Shown here: positions 11,346-19,621 of the stretch, piece after piece | Numbering within the stretch: the first letter of the stretch is position 1 | Layout: every line of letters begins with the position of its first letter | Assembly (NCBI GenBank): GCA_963825255.1 | Contig: CAWGSF010000002.1 | Location: 124,001 to 188,000, forward strand | DNA: 64,000 nt | Direction of reading: 5' to 3' | Source: JAIBJN01 sp963825255 | GTDB taxonomy: Bacteria > Actinomycetota > Thermoleophilia > Gaiellales > Gaiellaceae | Position numbers and translations under genes: made by a program | The notes under the pieces: generated by a model | What the model was told of the DNA's origin: nothing | Database searches by the model: none | The model's input: only the letters and a program-made list of their open reading frames with translations

Positions 11346-12187
11346 GGCGCCCGGAGGCCCCGGTATCGCTCCGGCTCGGCCTCGAACTGCGCGCGGCAGT
11401 GCGCCGAGCAGAAGTAGACGATCTCGCCGTCGTACGCGGTCTGCTCGGCGGCGGGCCCGACGGCGACGGTCATGCCGCAGACCGGGTCGACGGCCTCCTC
11501 GGGAACCGTCACCGGGCTCTCGCCGGCACGCGTGTGCCTCCAGGCGACGAGCTCCGCGAGGATGGCGACGGCGATCTCCTCCTGGGACGAGGGGCCGAGG
11601 TCGAGCCCGGCCGGCGCCCGGACCCGCAGGACGGCCTCCTCGTCGAGGCCCGACGCGCGCAGGATGGCGAGGACGCTCGCGGCCCGGCGCGCGCTGGCGA
11701 CGAGCCCGACGTAGCCGGCGCCCGAGGCGAGCGCGGCGGCGAGGAGGTCCTCGTCCCCGTGGCCCATCGTCGCCACGACGACCGCGTCGGCGCCCTCGAC
11801 CCCGTCGTCGCGGACGCGCCAGCCGACGGTTCGCGCGAGCTCCGCGAGCGTGCGCGCCGCCGGGCTCTCGCCGACGACGGCGAGCAGCGGCGCCGGCACG
11901 ACCGGCTCGATCAGCACCTCCACCGTCCCCTCGGAGGCGCACCCGCCCTCCATCCTGGCGAGCCTCGTCTCCCCGTCCGCGAGCGCGCGAAGCGCTTCGC
12001 GGACGACGGTCGGCTCGGAGCAGGCGCCGCCGATCCAGCCCGTGACGCGCCCGTCCGGCGTGACGACGGCGCGGTCGCCGCGCCGCGCGGAGGCAGGGCG
12101 GACGACGTTGACGACGGTGGCGAGGACGTACGGCTCCCCCTCAGCCGCCAGCCTCCCCGCCTCGACGATGACGTCGGATGACCTCAC
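11342..12187 (-). CDS. XdhC-family protein fused to a YHS metal-binding domain
   Basis: Protein of 281 residues. Residues 1 to about 225 form a compact XdhC protein: TGWIGGACSEPTVV near the N-terminus and a Rossmann-like part with VVVATMGHGDEDLLAAALASG. The last 45 residues are a YHS domain: VDPVCGMTV, then a Tyr-rich centre ending VYFCSAHCRAQFEAEPERY. YHS domains are small cysteine-containing modules often attached to copper and heavy-metal transporters. The gene starts with a GTG overlapping the form I coxL stop (12184-12187), so it is translationally coupled to the Cu-containing enzyme. A role in delivering copper or sulfur to the Mo-Cu site is a reasonable inference. Confidence 0.84.
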   Translation of the reverse strand: MRSSDVIVEAGRLAAEGEPYVLATVVNVVRPASARRGDRAVVTPDGRVTGWIGGACSEPTVVREALRALADGETRLARMEGGCASEGTVEVLIEPVVPAPLLAVVGESPAARTLAELARTVGWRVRDDGVEGADAVVVATMGHGDEDLLAAALASGAGYVGLVASARRAASVLAILRASGLDEEAVLRVRAPAGLDLGPSSQEEIAVAILAELVAWRHTRAGESPVTVPEEAVDPVCGMTVAVGPAAEQTAYDGEIVYFCSAHCRAQFEAEPERYRGLRAP

Positions 12188-14540
12188 TCCCCTAAGTTTG
12201 CCTCCTGGAGGGCAGCCCAGACCTTGTCCGACGTCACCGGCATCTCGAGGTTGCGCACGCCGGCGTGGGCGAGCGCGTCGACGACGGCGTTCACGAACGC
12301 GGCCGGCGCGCCGACGGTCGCGGACTCCCCCACGCCCTTCGCGCCGAGCGGGTGGTGCGGCGAGGGCGTCACCGTCTCGCCGAGCTCGAACTCCGGCGTC
12401 TCCCACGCGGTCGGGATCAGGTAGTCCATGAAGTTGGCGCCGATGCAGTTCCCGTCCTCGTCGAAGTCGATCAGCTGCATGGCGGCGATCGCGAACCCCT
12501 CCGTGAGGCCGCCCATGATCTGACCCTCGACGATCATCGGGTTGATGCGGACGCCGCAGTCGTCGACCGCCACGCAGCGCAGCACCTTCCACGCGCCCGG
12601 TCCCGCGGTCGATCTCGACCACGACGGCGTACGTCCCGAACGGGTACGTCATGTTCGGCGGGTCGTAGTAGTAGACGCCCTCGAGGCCGTCCTCCATCCC
12701 CTCGGGGACGTTCGTGTAGGCGGCGAAGGCGACGTCCTGGATGGTCGTCGACTTGTCGGGCGCGCCCCTGACGCTGAAGCGGCCGGTCTCCCACTCGAGG
12801 TCGTCCTCGGACGCCTCGAGGAGGTGCGCGGCGATCTTCTGCGCCTTCGCCCGGATGCGGCGGGAGACCATCGCGGTCGCGGCGCCCGAGACGGGCGTCG
12901 AGCGGCTCGCGTACGTCCCGAGCCCGTAGGGCGTGTTGTCCGTGTCGCCCTCCTGCACCTCGATGTCCTCCGGCTGGAGCCCGAGCTCCTCGGCGACGAT
13001 CTGCGCGAACGTCGTCTCGTGGCCCTGGCCCTGCGACTTGACGCTGAGCTTGAGGACGGCCTTGCCGGTGGGATGGATGCGGAGCTCCGCCCCGTCGTTC
13101 ATCCGCAGGCCGGCGATCTGGTACTCCGAGCCGTGGCCGGCGCCGACGACCTCCGTGAACGAGGCGAGCCCGATGCCGATCAGCCTGCCCTCCTTGCGCG
13201 CCTCCTCCTGCTCGCGGCGCAGCTCCGCGTAGCCGAGCTTCTCGAGCGCGAGGTCCATGGCCGCCTGGTAGTCGCCCGAGTCGTACTCGAAGCCGGTGGC
13301 GGACTTGTACGGGAACTGCTCCGGCTTGATGAAGTTCTGCTTGCGGAAGTCGGCGGGGTCGACGCCGATCTCGTAGGCCGCGTTCTGCACGAGGCGCTCG
13401 ATCAGGTACGACGCCTCGGTGACGCGGAACGAGCAGCGGTAGGCGACGCCGCCCGGGCGCCTTGTTCGTGTAGGCGCCCGTCGTCTCGACGTGCGCCGCC
13501 GGGATGTCGTAGGAGCCGGTGACGATGTGGAAGAGGCCCGCCTTGCACTTCGTCGGCTGCGCGTCCGAGAAGAACGCCCCGTTGTCGGAGAGCATCTTCA
13601 CGCGCAGGCCGGTGATCTTCCCGTCCTTGAGCGCCAGCTCGCCGTGCATGTGGTAGTCGCGGGCGAACCCGGTCGAGATGAGGTTCCCGGTGCGGTCCTC
13701 CACCCACTTCACGGGCCGGCCGATCAGGAGCGACGCGGCCGTGGCGACGACGTAGCCCGGGTAGATCGGCACCTTGTTCCCGAAGCCGCCGCCCAGGTCG
13801 GGCGAGATGATCCTGATCTTGTGCTCGGGCAGGCCGGCGACGAGCGCGAACAGCGTCCGGTGGACGTGCGGCGCCTGCGAGGTCATGTAGATCGTCGCCT
13901 TCCCCGTCGCCGGGTTCACGTCGGCGACGCAGCCGCAGCACTCGAGCGGCGCCGGGTGGCAGCGCGGGTAGAAGGTGTCGAGCTCGACGACCTTGTCCGC
14001 CTCGGCGAAGGCCTTGTCCGTGGCCTCCTTGTCGCCCGCCTCCCAGTCGTAGATGTGGTTGTCGGTCTGCCCTTCCTTCTCGTCGCGGATGACGGCCGCG
14101 CTCTCCTCGAGGGCCTGCTGCGGGGTCGTGATCACCTGCAGCGGCTCGTAGTCGACGTCGATCAGCTCGCAGGCGTCCTTGGCGATGTAGGCGGACTCGG
14201 CGATCACCGCCGCCACCTCCTGGCCCTGGAAGCGCACCTTGTCCGTGGCGAGAACGGCCTGCGTGTCGCCCGAGAGGGTCGGCATCCAGGCGAGGTTGTG
14301 CTGCGCCATCAGCTCTCCGGTGACGACCGCGACGACGCCCTCGACCGCCTCCGCGCGCGAGGTGTCGATCGAGTTGATGCGGGCGTGCGCGAGCGGGCTG
14401 CGCAGGAACTCCAGATGGAGCATCCCGGGCAGCACGATGTCGTCGAAGTAGTTGCCCTTGCCGCGGATGAAGCGGGCATCCTCGAACCGCTTGACGGAGT
14501 GCCCGACGCCGCGGATGACCTGGTCTTCGCTGACGGCCAT
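12184..14540 (-). CDS. coxL: form I carbon monoxide dehydrogenase large subunit, two frame breaks
   Basis: Catalytic subunit of aerobic Mo-Cu CO dehydrogenase, about 785 residues. Removing one base near 13455-13462 restores the loop GGVAYRCSFRVTEASYLIER; VAYRCSFR is the diagnostic form I loop whose Cys binds copper. A second break near 12588-12600 lies before WKVLRCVAVDDCGVRINPM. Other motifs are LGGGFGNKVPIYPGYV, SQGQGHETTFAQIVAEELG and HPLGAKGVGESATVG with the catalytic Glu, close to classical CoxL. The ATG at 14540 follows a 167-bp spacer containing a long inverted repeat. It oxidises CO to CO2 with water. Confidence 0.9.
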
Positions 14541-14542
14541 CG

Positions 14543-14711
14543 CTAGTGCCCCCTCAGGTGATATCGGCTGATCGCTGCGTCGCGAGCACCAAGCATGAGT
14601 CCGCACTCGCTCGCGGCCAAGGCCGGGAGGCCTTGGCAAGGGCGAGGGTGGGCTCAGGCGCCGCGTGATCGCGGGGCAGAGGCAGGTATGTATTGCCTGA
14701 TGGGGCACTAG
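14543..14711. repeat. long inverted repeat between coxS and coxL
   Basis: The spacer begins CTAGTGCCCCCTCAGG and ends CCTGATGGGGCACTAG, whose reverse complement matches the start at all but one position. The right end contains the TAG stop of coxS (14708-14710). Inside lies a further hairpin, AAGGCC-GGGA-GGCCTT. The element could attenuate or process the coxMSL message between coxS and coxL, or be a small non-coding repeat of the same kind as those at 43070 and 43631. No open reading frame is credible. Confidence 0.7.
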
Positions 14712-15211
14712 CTCTCCTTGCCCTTGGCGGCCGCGTACCGGACCGCCTTGACGATGTTCTGGTAGCCGGTGCAGCGGCAGATCTGGCCGCTGATGGCCCA
14801 GCGGATCTCCTCGTCGCTCGGATCCGGGTTCTCGGCGAGCAGCGCGGTGGCGGTGATCATCATCCCCGGCGTGCAGAAGCCGCACTGGAGGCCGTGCTCC
14901 TCGTGGAAGCCCTCCTGCACCGGGCTGAGACCGCCTGCGGGCGCGAGGCCCTCGACAGTCGTCACCTCGCACCCGTCCGCCTGGACGGCGAACATCGAGC
15001 AGGACTTCACGGGCGTCCCGTCCACGAGCACCGTGCAGGCGCCGCAGTTGGACGTGTCGCAGCCGATGTGCGTGCCGGTGAGCCCGAGCGTCTCGCGGAG
15101 GAAGTGCGCGAGCAGGAGGCGGTTCTCCACCTCGGCCGAGCGCGAGGCCCCGTTCACCGTCACGGTGACCGTGGTCGTATACGCGCCGGTCTCGACAGCG
15201 GTGTCCGTCAT
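14708..15211 (-). CDS. coxS: form I carbon monoxide dehydrogenase small 2Fe-2S subunit
   Basis: CoxS of 167 residues, intact. Cluster ligands: Cys51, Cys56, Cys59 and Cys71 for the ferredoxin-type cluster, and Cys110, Cys113, Cys145 and Cys147 for the proximal cluster (QCGFCTPGMM and QICRCTGY). The ATG at 15211 is 12 bp after the coxM stop. The order coxM-coxS-coxL is that of form I clusters. It relays electrons from the Mo-Cu centre of CoxL to the FAD of CoxM. Confidence 0.92.
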   Translation of the reverse strand: MTDTAVETGAYTTTVTVTVNGASRSAEVENRLLLAHFLRETLGLTGTHIGCDTSNCGACTVLVDGTPVKSCSMFAVQADGCEVTTVEGLAPAGGLSPVQEGFHEEHGLQCGFCTPGMMITATALLAENPDPSDEEIRWAISGQICRCTGYQNIVKAVRYAAAKGKES

Positions 15212-15223
15212 CGTGTGTCCTCC

Positions 15224-16093
15224 CTACGCGGCGCGCGCCGTCTCGGCCGCCTTCCGGAGCCCGCGCTCCGTGAAGACGCGGACGACCCCGCGCTTGTAGT
15301 CGGCGCTCCCGCGATGGTCCGTCCGCGGCTGCGCAGCCTCGGCGGCCAGCGCGGCCGCCGCCTCGATCGTCTCGTCGTCGAGCTCGGCGCCGGCGAGCGC
15401 CTCCTCGGCCGTCCGCGCCCGCAGGTTGCTGGGGCCGACGCCGGTGAGGGCGATGCCGGCCCGCCCGACCTTGCCGTTGTCGAAGGAGAGGTGGACCGCG
15501 ACGCCGACGGTGGCGAAGTCGCCCACCTTGCGCTCGAGCTTGAGGTACGTGCCGCCGGCCTTCGGGCCGGGGTCGGGAACCCTCACCGCCGTCGCGACCT
15601 CGGTCGGCGCCATGCTCGTCGTGAACGGCCCCTGGAAGAGGTCGTCGAGCGGGATCGTCCGCGACCCGCCCGAGCCCGTCACCTCGAGCTCCGCTCCGGC
15701 CGCGAGCAGCGCCGAGCCCCAGTCGCCCTGGGGATCCGCGTGCGCGAGCGAGCCGACGACGGTGCCGCGGTTGCGGACGATCGGGTCGGAGATCTGCGGC
15801 GCCGCGTCGCTGAGGACGCCGTAGCGTCCGCGCAGGAGGTCGGAGTGCTCGCACGCCTTGTGGCGAACGAGCGCGCCGATCGAGAGGAACCCGTCGTCCT
15901 CCTCGATCGCGTCGAGCCCCTGGATGCGGTTGATGTCGACGAGAGCGCGCGGCGTTGCGAAGCGGAGCTTCATGAACGGAATGAGGCTCTGCCCACCCGC
16001 GATCACCTTCCCCTCGTCGCCGTAACGCTCCAGGATCGCGAGCGCTTCGTCGACGCTCGCAGGAGCGTGGTACTCGAACCTCGCGGGGTACAT
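15224..16093 (-). CDS. coxM: form I carbon monoxide dehydrogenase FAD subunit
   Basis: CoxM of 289 residues, intact. FAD loops: AGGQSLIPFMKLRFATP at about residues 32-48 (GGQSLIP is typical of CoxM) and RNRGTVVGSLAHADPQGD near 109-126. First gene of the minus-strand cox operon, with an ATG at 16093 and an AGGAGG nine bases upstream. Transcription would start in the 109-bp spacer shared with the divergent coxD. Transfers electrons from CoxS toward the respiratory chain. Confidence 0.92.
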   Translation of the reverse strand: MYPARFEYHAPASVDEALAILERYGDEGKVIAGGQSLIPFMKLRFATPRALVDINRIQGLDAIEEDDGFLSIGALVRHKACEHSDLLRGRYGVLSDAAPQISDPIVRNRGTVVGSLAHADPQGDWGSALLAAGAELEVTGSGGSRTIPLDDLFQGPFTTSMAPTEVATAVRVPDPGPKAGGTYLKLERKVGDFATVGVAVHLSFDNGKVGRAGIALTGVGPSNLRARTAEEALAGAELDDETIEAAAALAAEAAQPRTDHRGSADYKRGVVRVFTERGLRKAAETARAA

Positions 16094-16190
16094 CTGGGTG
16101 GCCTCCTTTTGACAACCCCGGGCAGGTGCAGTCCTTGTCGGGGAGACGATACCCCGCTCGAACCGCGCGTTCCATCCCTTCCCTTTCCCG

Positions 16191-16196
16191 TACGCT
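16191..16196 (+). promoter_or_regulatory. -10 box of coxD, leaderless type
   Basis: TACGCT followed by TCAACG and the GTG start of coxD at 16203. The remaining part of the 16094-16202 spacer must also hold the oppositely oriented coxM promoter, which by contrast has a leader with a Shine-Dalgarno. A short inverted pair CGGGG/CCCCG lies in the middle of the spacer and could be an operator. Confidence 0.55.
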
Positions 16197-16202
16197 TCAA
16201 CG

Positions 16203-17069
16203 GTGCGGTTCGGATCGGTGAAAGAGATCGAGGAGGCCCTCAGGCGGGAGTCCTATCTCCCCGACCACGGGCTCGCGACGACGATCTTCCTCGCGGTCTC
16301 GATGCGGCGGCCGCTGCTCCTCGAGGGCGAGGCGGGCGTCGGCAAGACGGAGGTCGGGAAGACGCTGGCGCGGATCCTCGACGCCGAGCTGATCCGGCTC
16401 CAGTGCTACGAGGGCATCGACGCGTCGCAGGCGCTGTACGAGTGGGACTACGCGCGCCAGCTCCTCTACGCGCGGGCGCTCCAGGAGGGCGAGGTGGCCG
16501 TGGACGAGCGCGTGGCCGAGCTCTACGGGCCGGAGTTCCTCGTCGAGCGGCCGCTCCTCAAGGCGATCCGAGCCGGGACGGGAGCCGTGCTCCTCGTCGA
16601 CGAGCTCGACCGCGCCGACGACGAGTTCGAGGCGTTCCTCCTCGAGGTGCTCTCGGACTTCAGCGTCACCGTCCCCGAGCTGGGGACGATCGCGGCCGAG
16701 GAGCCGCCCGCGGTCGTGATCACCTCGAACCGGACGCGCGAGCTCCACGACGCCCTGAAGCGCCGCTGCCTCTACCACTGGATCGAGTTCCCCGACGTCG
16801 AGCGCGAGGCCGAGATCATCCGCCTGCGCGCGCCGGGCGTGGCGGAGCCCCTCGCACGCTCCGTCGCGGCGACGATCGCCCGCCTGCGCACGCTCGACCT
16901 CGTCAAGCGCCCCGGCGCGGCCGAGGCGATCGACTGGGCGCAGGCGCTCATGCTCCTCGGCGCCCCCACGGTCGACGGCGACGCCGCCCGCGAGACGATC
17001 GGCGCCGCCGTGAAGAACCGCGAGGACCTTGCCCGGGTCGACGCCGCCTGGGCCGAGCTCGTCGAGTAG
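16203..17069 (+). CDS. coxD: CoxD, MoxR-type AAA+ ATPase
   Basis: AAA+ ATPase of 288 residues, the size of CoxD. Walker A GEAGVGKT at 42-49, Walker B VLLVDELDR around 129-137, sensor 1 PAVVITSN around 168-175. CoxD is known to be needed for building the [CuSMoO2] centre of CO dehydrogenase and works with the VWA-domain protein CoxE encoded 10 bp downstream. Its pairing with the divergent form I coxMSL supports a functional Mo-Cu enzyme. Translation starts at a GTG placed six bases after a TANNNT box. Confidence 0.9.
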   Translation: MRFGSVKEIEEALRRESYLPDHGLATTIFLAVSMRRPLLLEGEAGVGKTEVGKTLARILDAELIRLQCYEGIDASQALYEWDYARQLLYARALQEGEVAVDERVAELYGPEFLVERPLLKAIRAGTGAVLLVDELDRADDEFEAFLLEVLSDFSVTVPELGTIAAEEPPAVVITSNRTRELHDALKRRCLYHWIEFPDVEREAEIIRLRAPGVAEPLARSVAATIARLRTLDLVKRPGAAEAIDWAQALMLLGAPTVDGDAARETIGAAVKNREDLARVDAAWAELVE

Positions 17070-17079
17070 CGCATCGCTC

Positions 17080-18139
17080 GTGGGCGTCACAAGCCCCTCC
17101 GCCGCAGACTCCGTCGAGACGCTCGTCCGCTTCGGACGCGCGCTCCGCGCCGAGGGCGTCCCGGCCGGGCCCGACCGGGTCGCCGAGCTCTGCCGCGCCG
17201 CCGCCCTCCTGCCGGCCGAGGACCTCTACTGGGCCGGGCGGGCCACGCTCGTCTCGCGGCCGGAGCACATCCCGATCTACGACGCCCTCTTCGGGCGCTT
17301 CTTCGGCCCCCCGACGCCGTCGCAGGGGCCTCCGGTCCAGATCCGCGTGCAGATGGACGCGGAGGCCGACGTCGGGCTCGCGAGCCCCGTCGAGCTGCTG
17401 AAGGAGAAGAGCTTCTCGCGCTGCTCGCAAGAGGAGCTGTCGCAGCTCGCCGAGCTGATGAGCCGCATCGATCTCTCGGTCCCCCGCCGCCGGACGAGGC
17501 GCCGCGAGGCCGCCCGCGCGGGGCTCCCGGACCTCAGGCGGACGCTCCGCCGGTCGTTCCGCACCGGGGGCGATCCTCTCGACCGCGCCTGGCGACGCCG
17601 GCGCAGACGCCCGCGGCGGCTGATCCTGCTCCTCGACGTCTCGGGCTCGATGGACGCGTACTCGCGCGCGCTCGTCATGTTCGCGCACGCGGCGCTCCGC
17701 AGCGATCCCCGCTGGGAGGCCTTCTGCTTCGGCACCCGCCTCACGCGGATCACGCGCGCCCTCACCGGGATCGGATCCCGACGAGGCGCTCGTGCGGGCG
17801 GCGGCGGAGGTCCTCGACTGGGACGGAGGCACGCGCATCGGCGAGTCGCTCAAGCGCTTCCTCGACGAGTACGGCCACAGCGGGCTGGCGCGAGGCGCGG
17901 TCGTCGTCATCTGCTCCGACGGCCTCGAGGTCGGCGATCCCGACCTGCTCGCCGAGCAGATGGCGCGCCTCTCCCGGCTCGCCTACCGCGTCGTCTGGCT
18001 GAACCCGCTCAAGGAGGATCCCTCCTACCAGCCGCTCGCGCGCGGCATGCACGCGGCCCTCCCCTACGTCGACCACTTCTGGAGCGGCCACAGCCTGGCG
18101 AGCCTCGAAGAGGTCGGCGCGGCGATCTCGCGCTTCTAG
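17080..18139 (+). CDS. coxE: CoxE, VWA-domain protein, one frame break
   Basis: VWA protein of about 352 residues. The N-terminal helical part (ETLVRFGRALRAEGVPAGPD) is typical of CoxE. The MIDAS metal site is LLLDVSGSMDAYS (DxSxS). The frame breaks near 17769-17775; skipping one base restores SDPDEALVRAAAEVLDWDGG and the rest of the VWA domain (VVVICSDGLEVGDPD) to a TAG at 18137-18139. The GTG start lies 10 bp after coxD. CoxE is thought to act with CoxD in metallocentre assembly. Confidence 0.87.
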
Positions 18140-18142
18140 GAT
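18137..18142 (+). promoter_or_regulatory. possible -10 box of the 8-oxoguanine deaminase gene
   Basis: TAGGAT, overlapping the coxE stop codon, ends eight bases before the GTG start at 18151. It would let the deaminase be transcribed separately from coxDE. Sequence pattern only. Confidence 0.4.
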
Positions 18143-18150
18143 TACGCGCG

Positions 18151-19479
18151 GTGCGGACGCTCTTCTCGCACGCCCACATCGTCACGATGGACGACGCGGG
18201 GACCGAGCTCGAGAACGGCTGGCTCCTCGTCGAGGACGGCTTCGTCGTCGAGGCCGGCGACGGCTCGCCGCCGTTCGCGGAGCACTTCGAGAACCTCGCG
18301 GGCAGGCTCGTCACGCCGGGCCTCGTCAACGCGCACCACCACCTCTTCCAGACGCTCACCCGCACCCGGGCGCAGGAGGCCGACCTCTTCGCCTGGCTGC
18401 GGGCCCTCTACCCGCTGTGGTCCCGGATCGACGCGGACGCAGAGCACGCGGCGGCCCGGACGGGGCTCGCCGAGCTCGTCCTCGGCGGGTGCACGACGGT
18501 GTTCGACCACCACTACGTCTTCCCGCCGGGCAGGGCGGGCCTGGTCGAGGCGGAGATCCAGGCGGCGCGGGAGATCGGCGTCCGCATGGTCGCCTCGCGC
18601 GGCTCGATGGACGTCGGCGAGTCGCAGGGCGGGCTCCCCCCCGACGACCTCGTCGAGGAGCTGGACACCGTCCTCGCCGACACCGAGGGCCTCGCCACCC
18701 TCCACGAGGAGGGGCCGGGCGCCTGGACGCAGATCGCCGTCGCGCCGTGCTCGCCCTTCTCCGTCTCGAAGCGGCTCATGTCCGAGTCGGCCGCGCTCGC
18801 GCGGCGGCTGGGCCTGCGCCTGCACACGCACCTGGCCGAGACGGTGGAGGAGGAGCAGTACTGCCGCGGCCTCTTCGGCTGCCGCCCGGTCGAGTACCTC
18901 GAGCAGCTCGACTGGCTGGCCGGCGACGTCTGGTGCGCGCACTGCGTGCACCTCTCCGAGGCCGACGTGCGCGCCTTCGGCGCGGCCGGCACCGGCGTCG
19001 CCCACTGCCCGACCTCGAACCTGCGCCTCGGGGCCGGCGTCGCGCCCGTGCGCGCGATGCTCGACGCGGGCGTCCCCGTCGGCCTCGGCGTCGACGGCTC
19101 CGCGTCGAACGAGCGCAGCGACCTCTCGGCGGACGTGAAGCAGGCGCTCCTCGTCGCGCGCGGAGTCGGCGGCCCGGCCGCGATGACCGTCCGCGAGGCC
19201 CTCCGCCTCGGCACCCGCGGCGGCGCCGCCGTCCTCGGCCGTGACGACCTCGGCTCGCTCGAGCCGGGCAGGTGCGCCGACTTCGCCGTCTGGAACCTCG
19301 ACGGGCTCGAGTTCGGCGGCGCCGACGACCCCCTCGCGGCGCTCGTCCTCTCCGGCCCGCACCGCGCCGAGCGCGTCTACGTGGGCGGCGAGCCGGCGGT
19401 ACTGGACGGCGAGCTCGCCCGGGCCGACGAGCGCGAGATCGCGGCCGCCCACCGCGTCCAGGCCGCCCGCTTCCTCTGA
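18151..19479 (+). CDS. 8-oxoguanine deaminase (amidohydrolase family)
   Basis: Amidohydrolase of 442 residues, intact. Metal ligands are visible: HxH in NAHHHLFQT (about 62-64), the later His in LHTHLAETVEEE, the His in HCVHLSE, and the catalytic Asp in LGVDGSASNERSD. Sequence and length match the subtype related to AtzB and guanine deaminase that hydrolyses 8-oxoguanine to urate and ammonia. Urate then enters the uricase pathway at 20.9-22.4 kb. It follows coxE by 11 bp on the same strand. An alternative is a related N-heterocycle deaminase. Confidence 0.85.
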   Translation: MRTLFSHAHIVTMDDAGTELENGWLLVEDGFVVEAGDGSPPFAEHFENLAGRLVTPGLVNAHHHLFQTLTRTRAQEADLFAWLRALYPLWSRIDADAEHAAARTGLAELVLGGCTTVFDHHYVFPPGRAGLVEAEIQAAREIGVRMVASRGSMDVGESQGGLPPDDLVEELDTVLADTEGLATLHEEGPGAWTQIAVAPCSPFSVSKRLMSESAALARRLGLRLHTHLAETVEEEQYCRGLFGCRPVEYLEQLDWLAGDVWCAHCVHLSEADVRAFGAAGTGVAHCPTSNLRLGAGVAPVRAMLDAGVPVGLGVDGSASNERSDLSADVKQALLVARGVGGPAAMTVREALRLGTRGGAAVLGRDDLGSLEPGRCADFAVWNLDGLEFGGADDPLAALVLSGPHRAERVYVGGEPAVLDGELARADEREIAAAHRVQAARFL

Positions 19480-19483
19480 GAGG

Positions 19484-19577
19484 GCTTGTGTTCCACCGCA
19501 CGAGCGACAAACCGCCGGTCGACGGAGGGGCGCCCGCTTTCCGAGCGGGTCCGAACTTCGTGATTTGAAACACAAGC
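19484..19577. repeat. inverted repeat, family B copy 1
   Basis: Left arm GCTTGTGTTCCAC (19484-19496), right arm TGAAACACAAGC (19566-19577), nearly perfect complements. Between them a GC hairpin CCCGCTTTCCGAGCGGG is seen. It lies between the convergent deaminase and aminotransferase genes. The same arm sequences bracket the small gene at 30316-30587. It may be a bidirectional terminator or a remnant of a small mobile element. Confidence 0.6.
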
Positions 19578-19621
19578 GGGAAGACCGGCGCTCTCGGGGG
19601 CCGCGCGAGCGCCCGGGGCCG

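Noticed and set aside
17029..19479. Single frame appearing to fuse CoxE with the 8-oxoguanine deaminase
   Set aside because: The join is created by a one-base break near 17770; coxE continues in another frame to its own TAG at 18139 and the deaminase has its own GTG.
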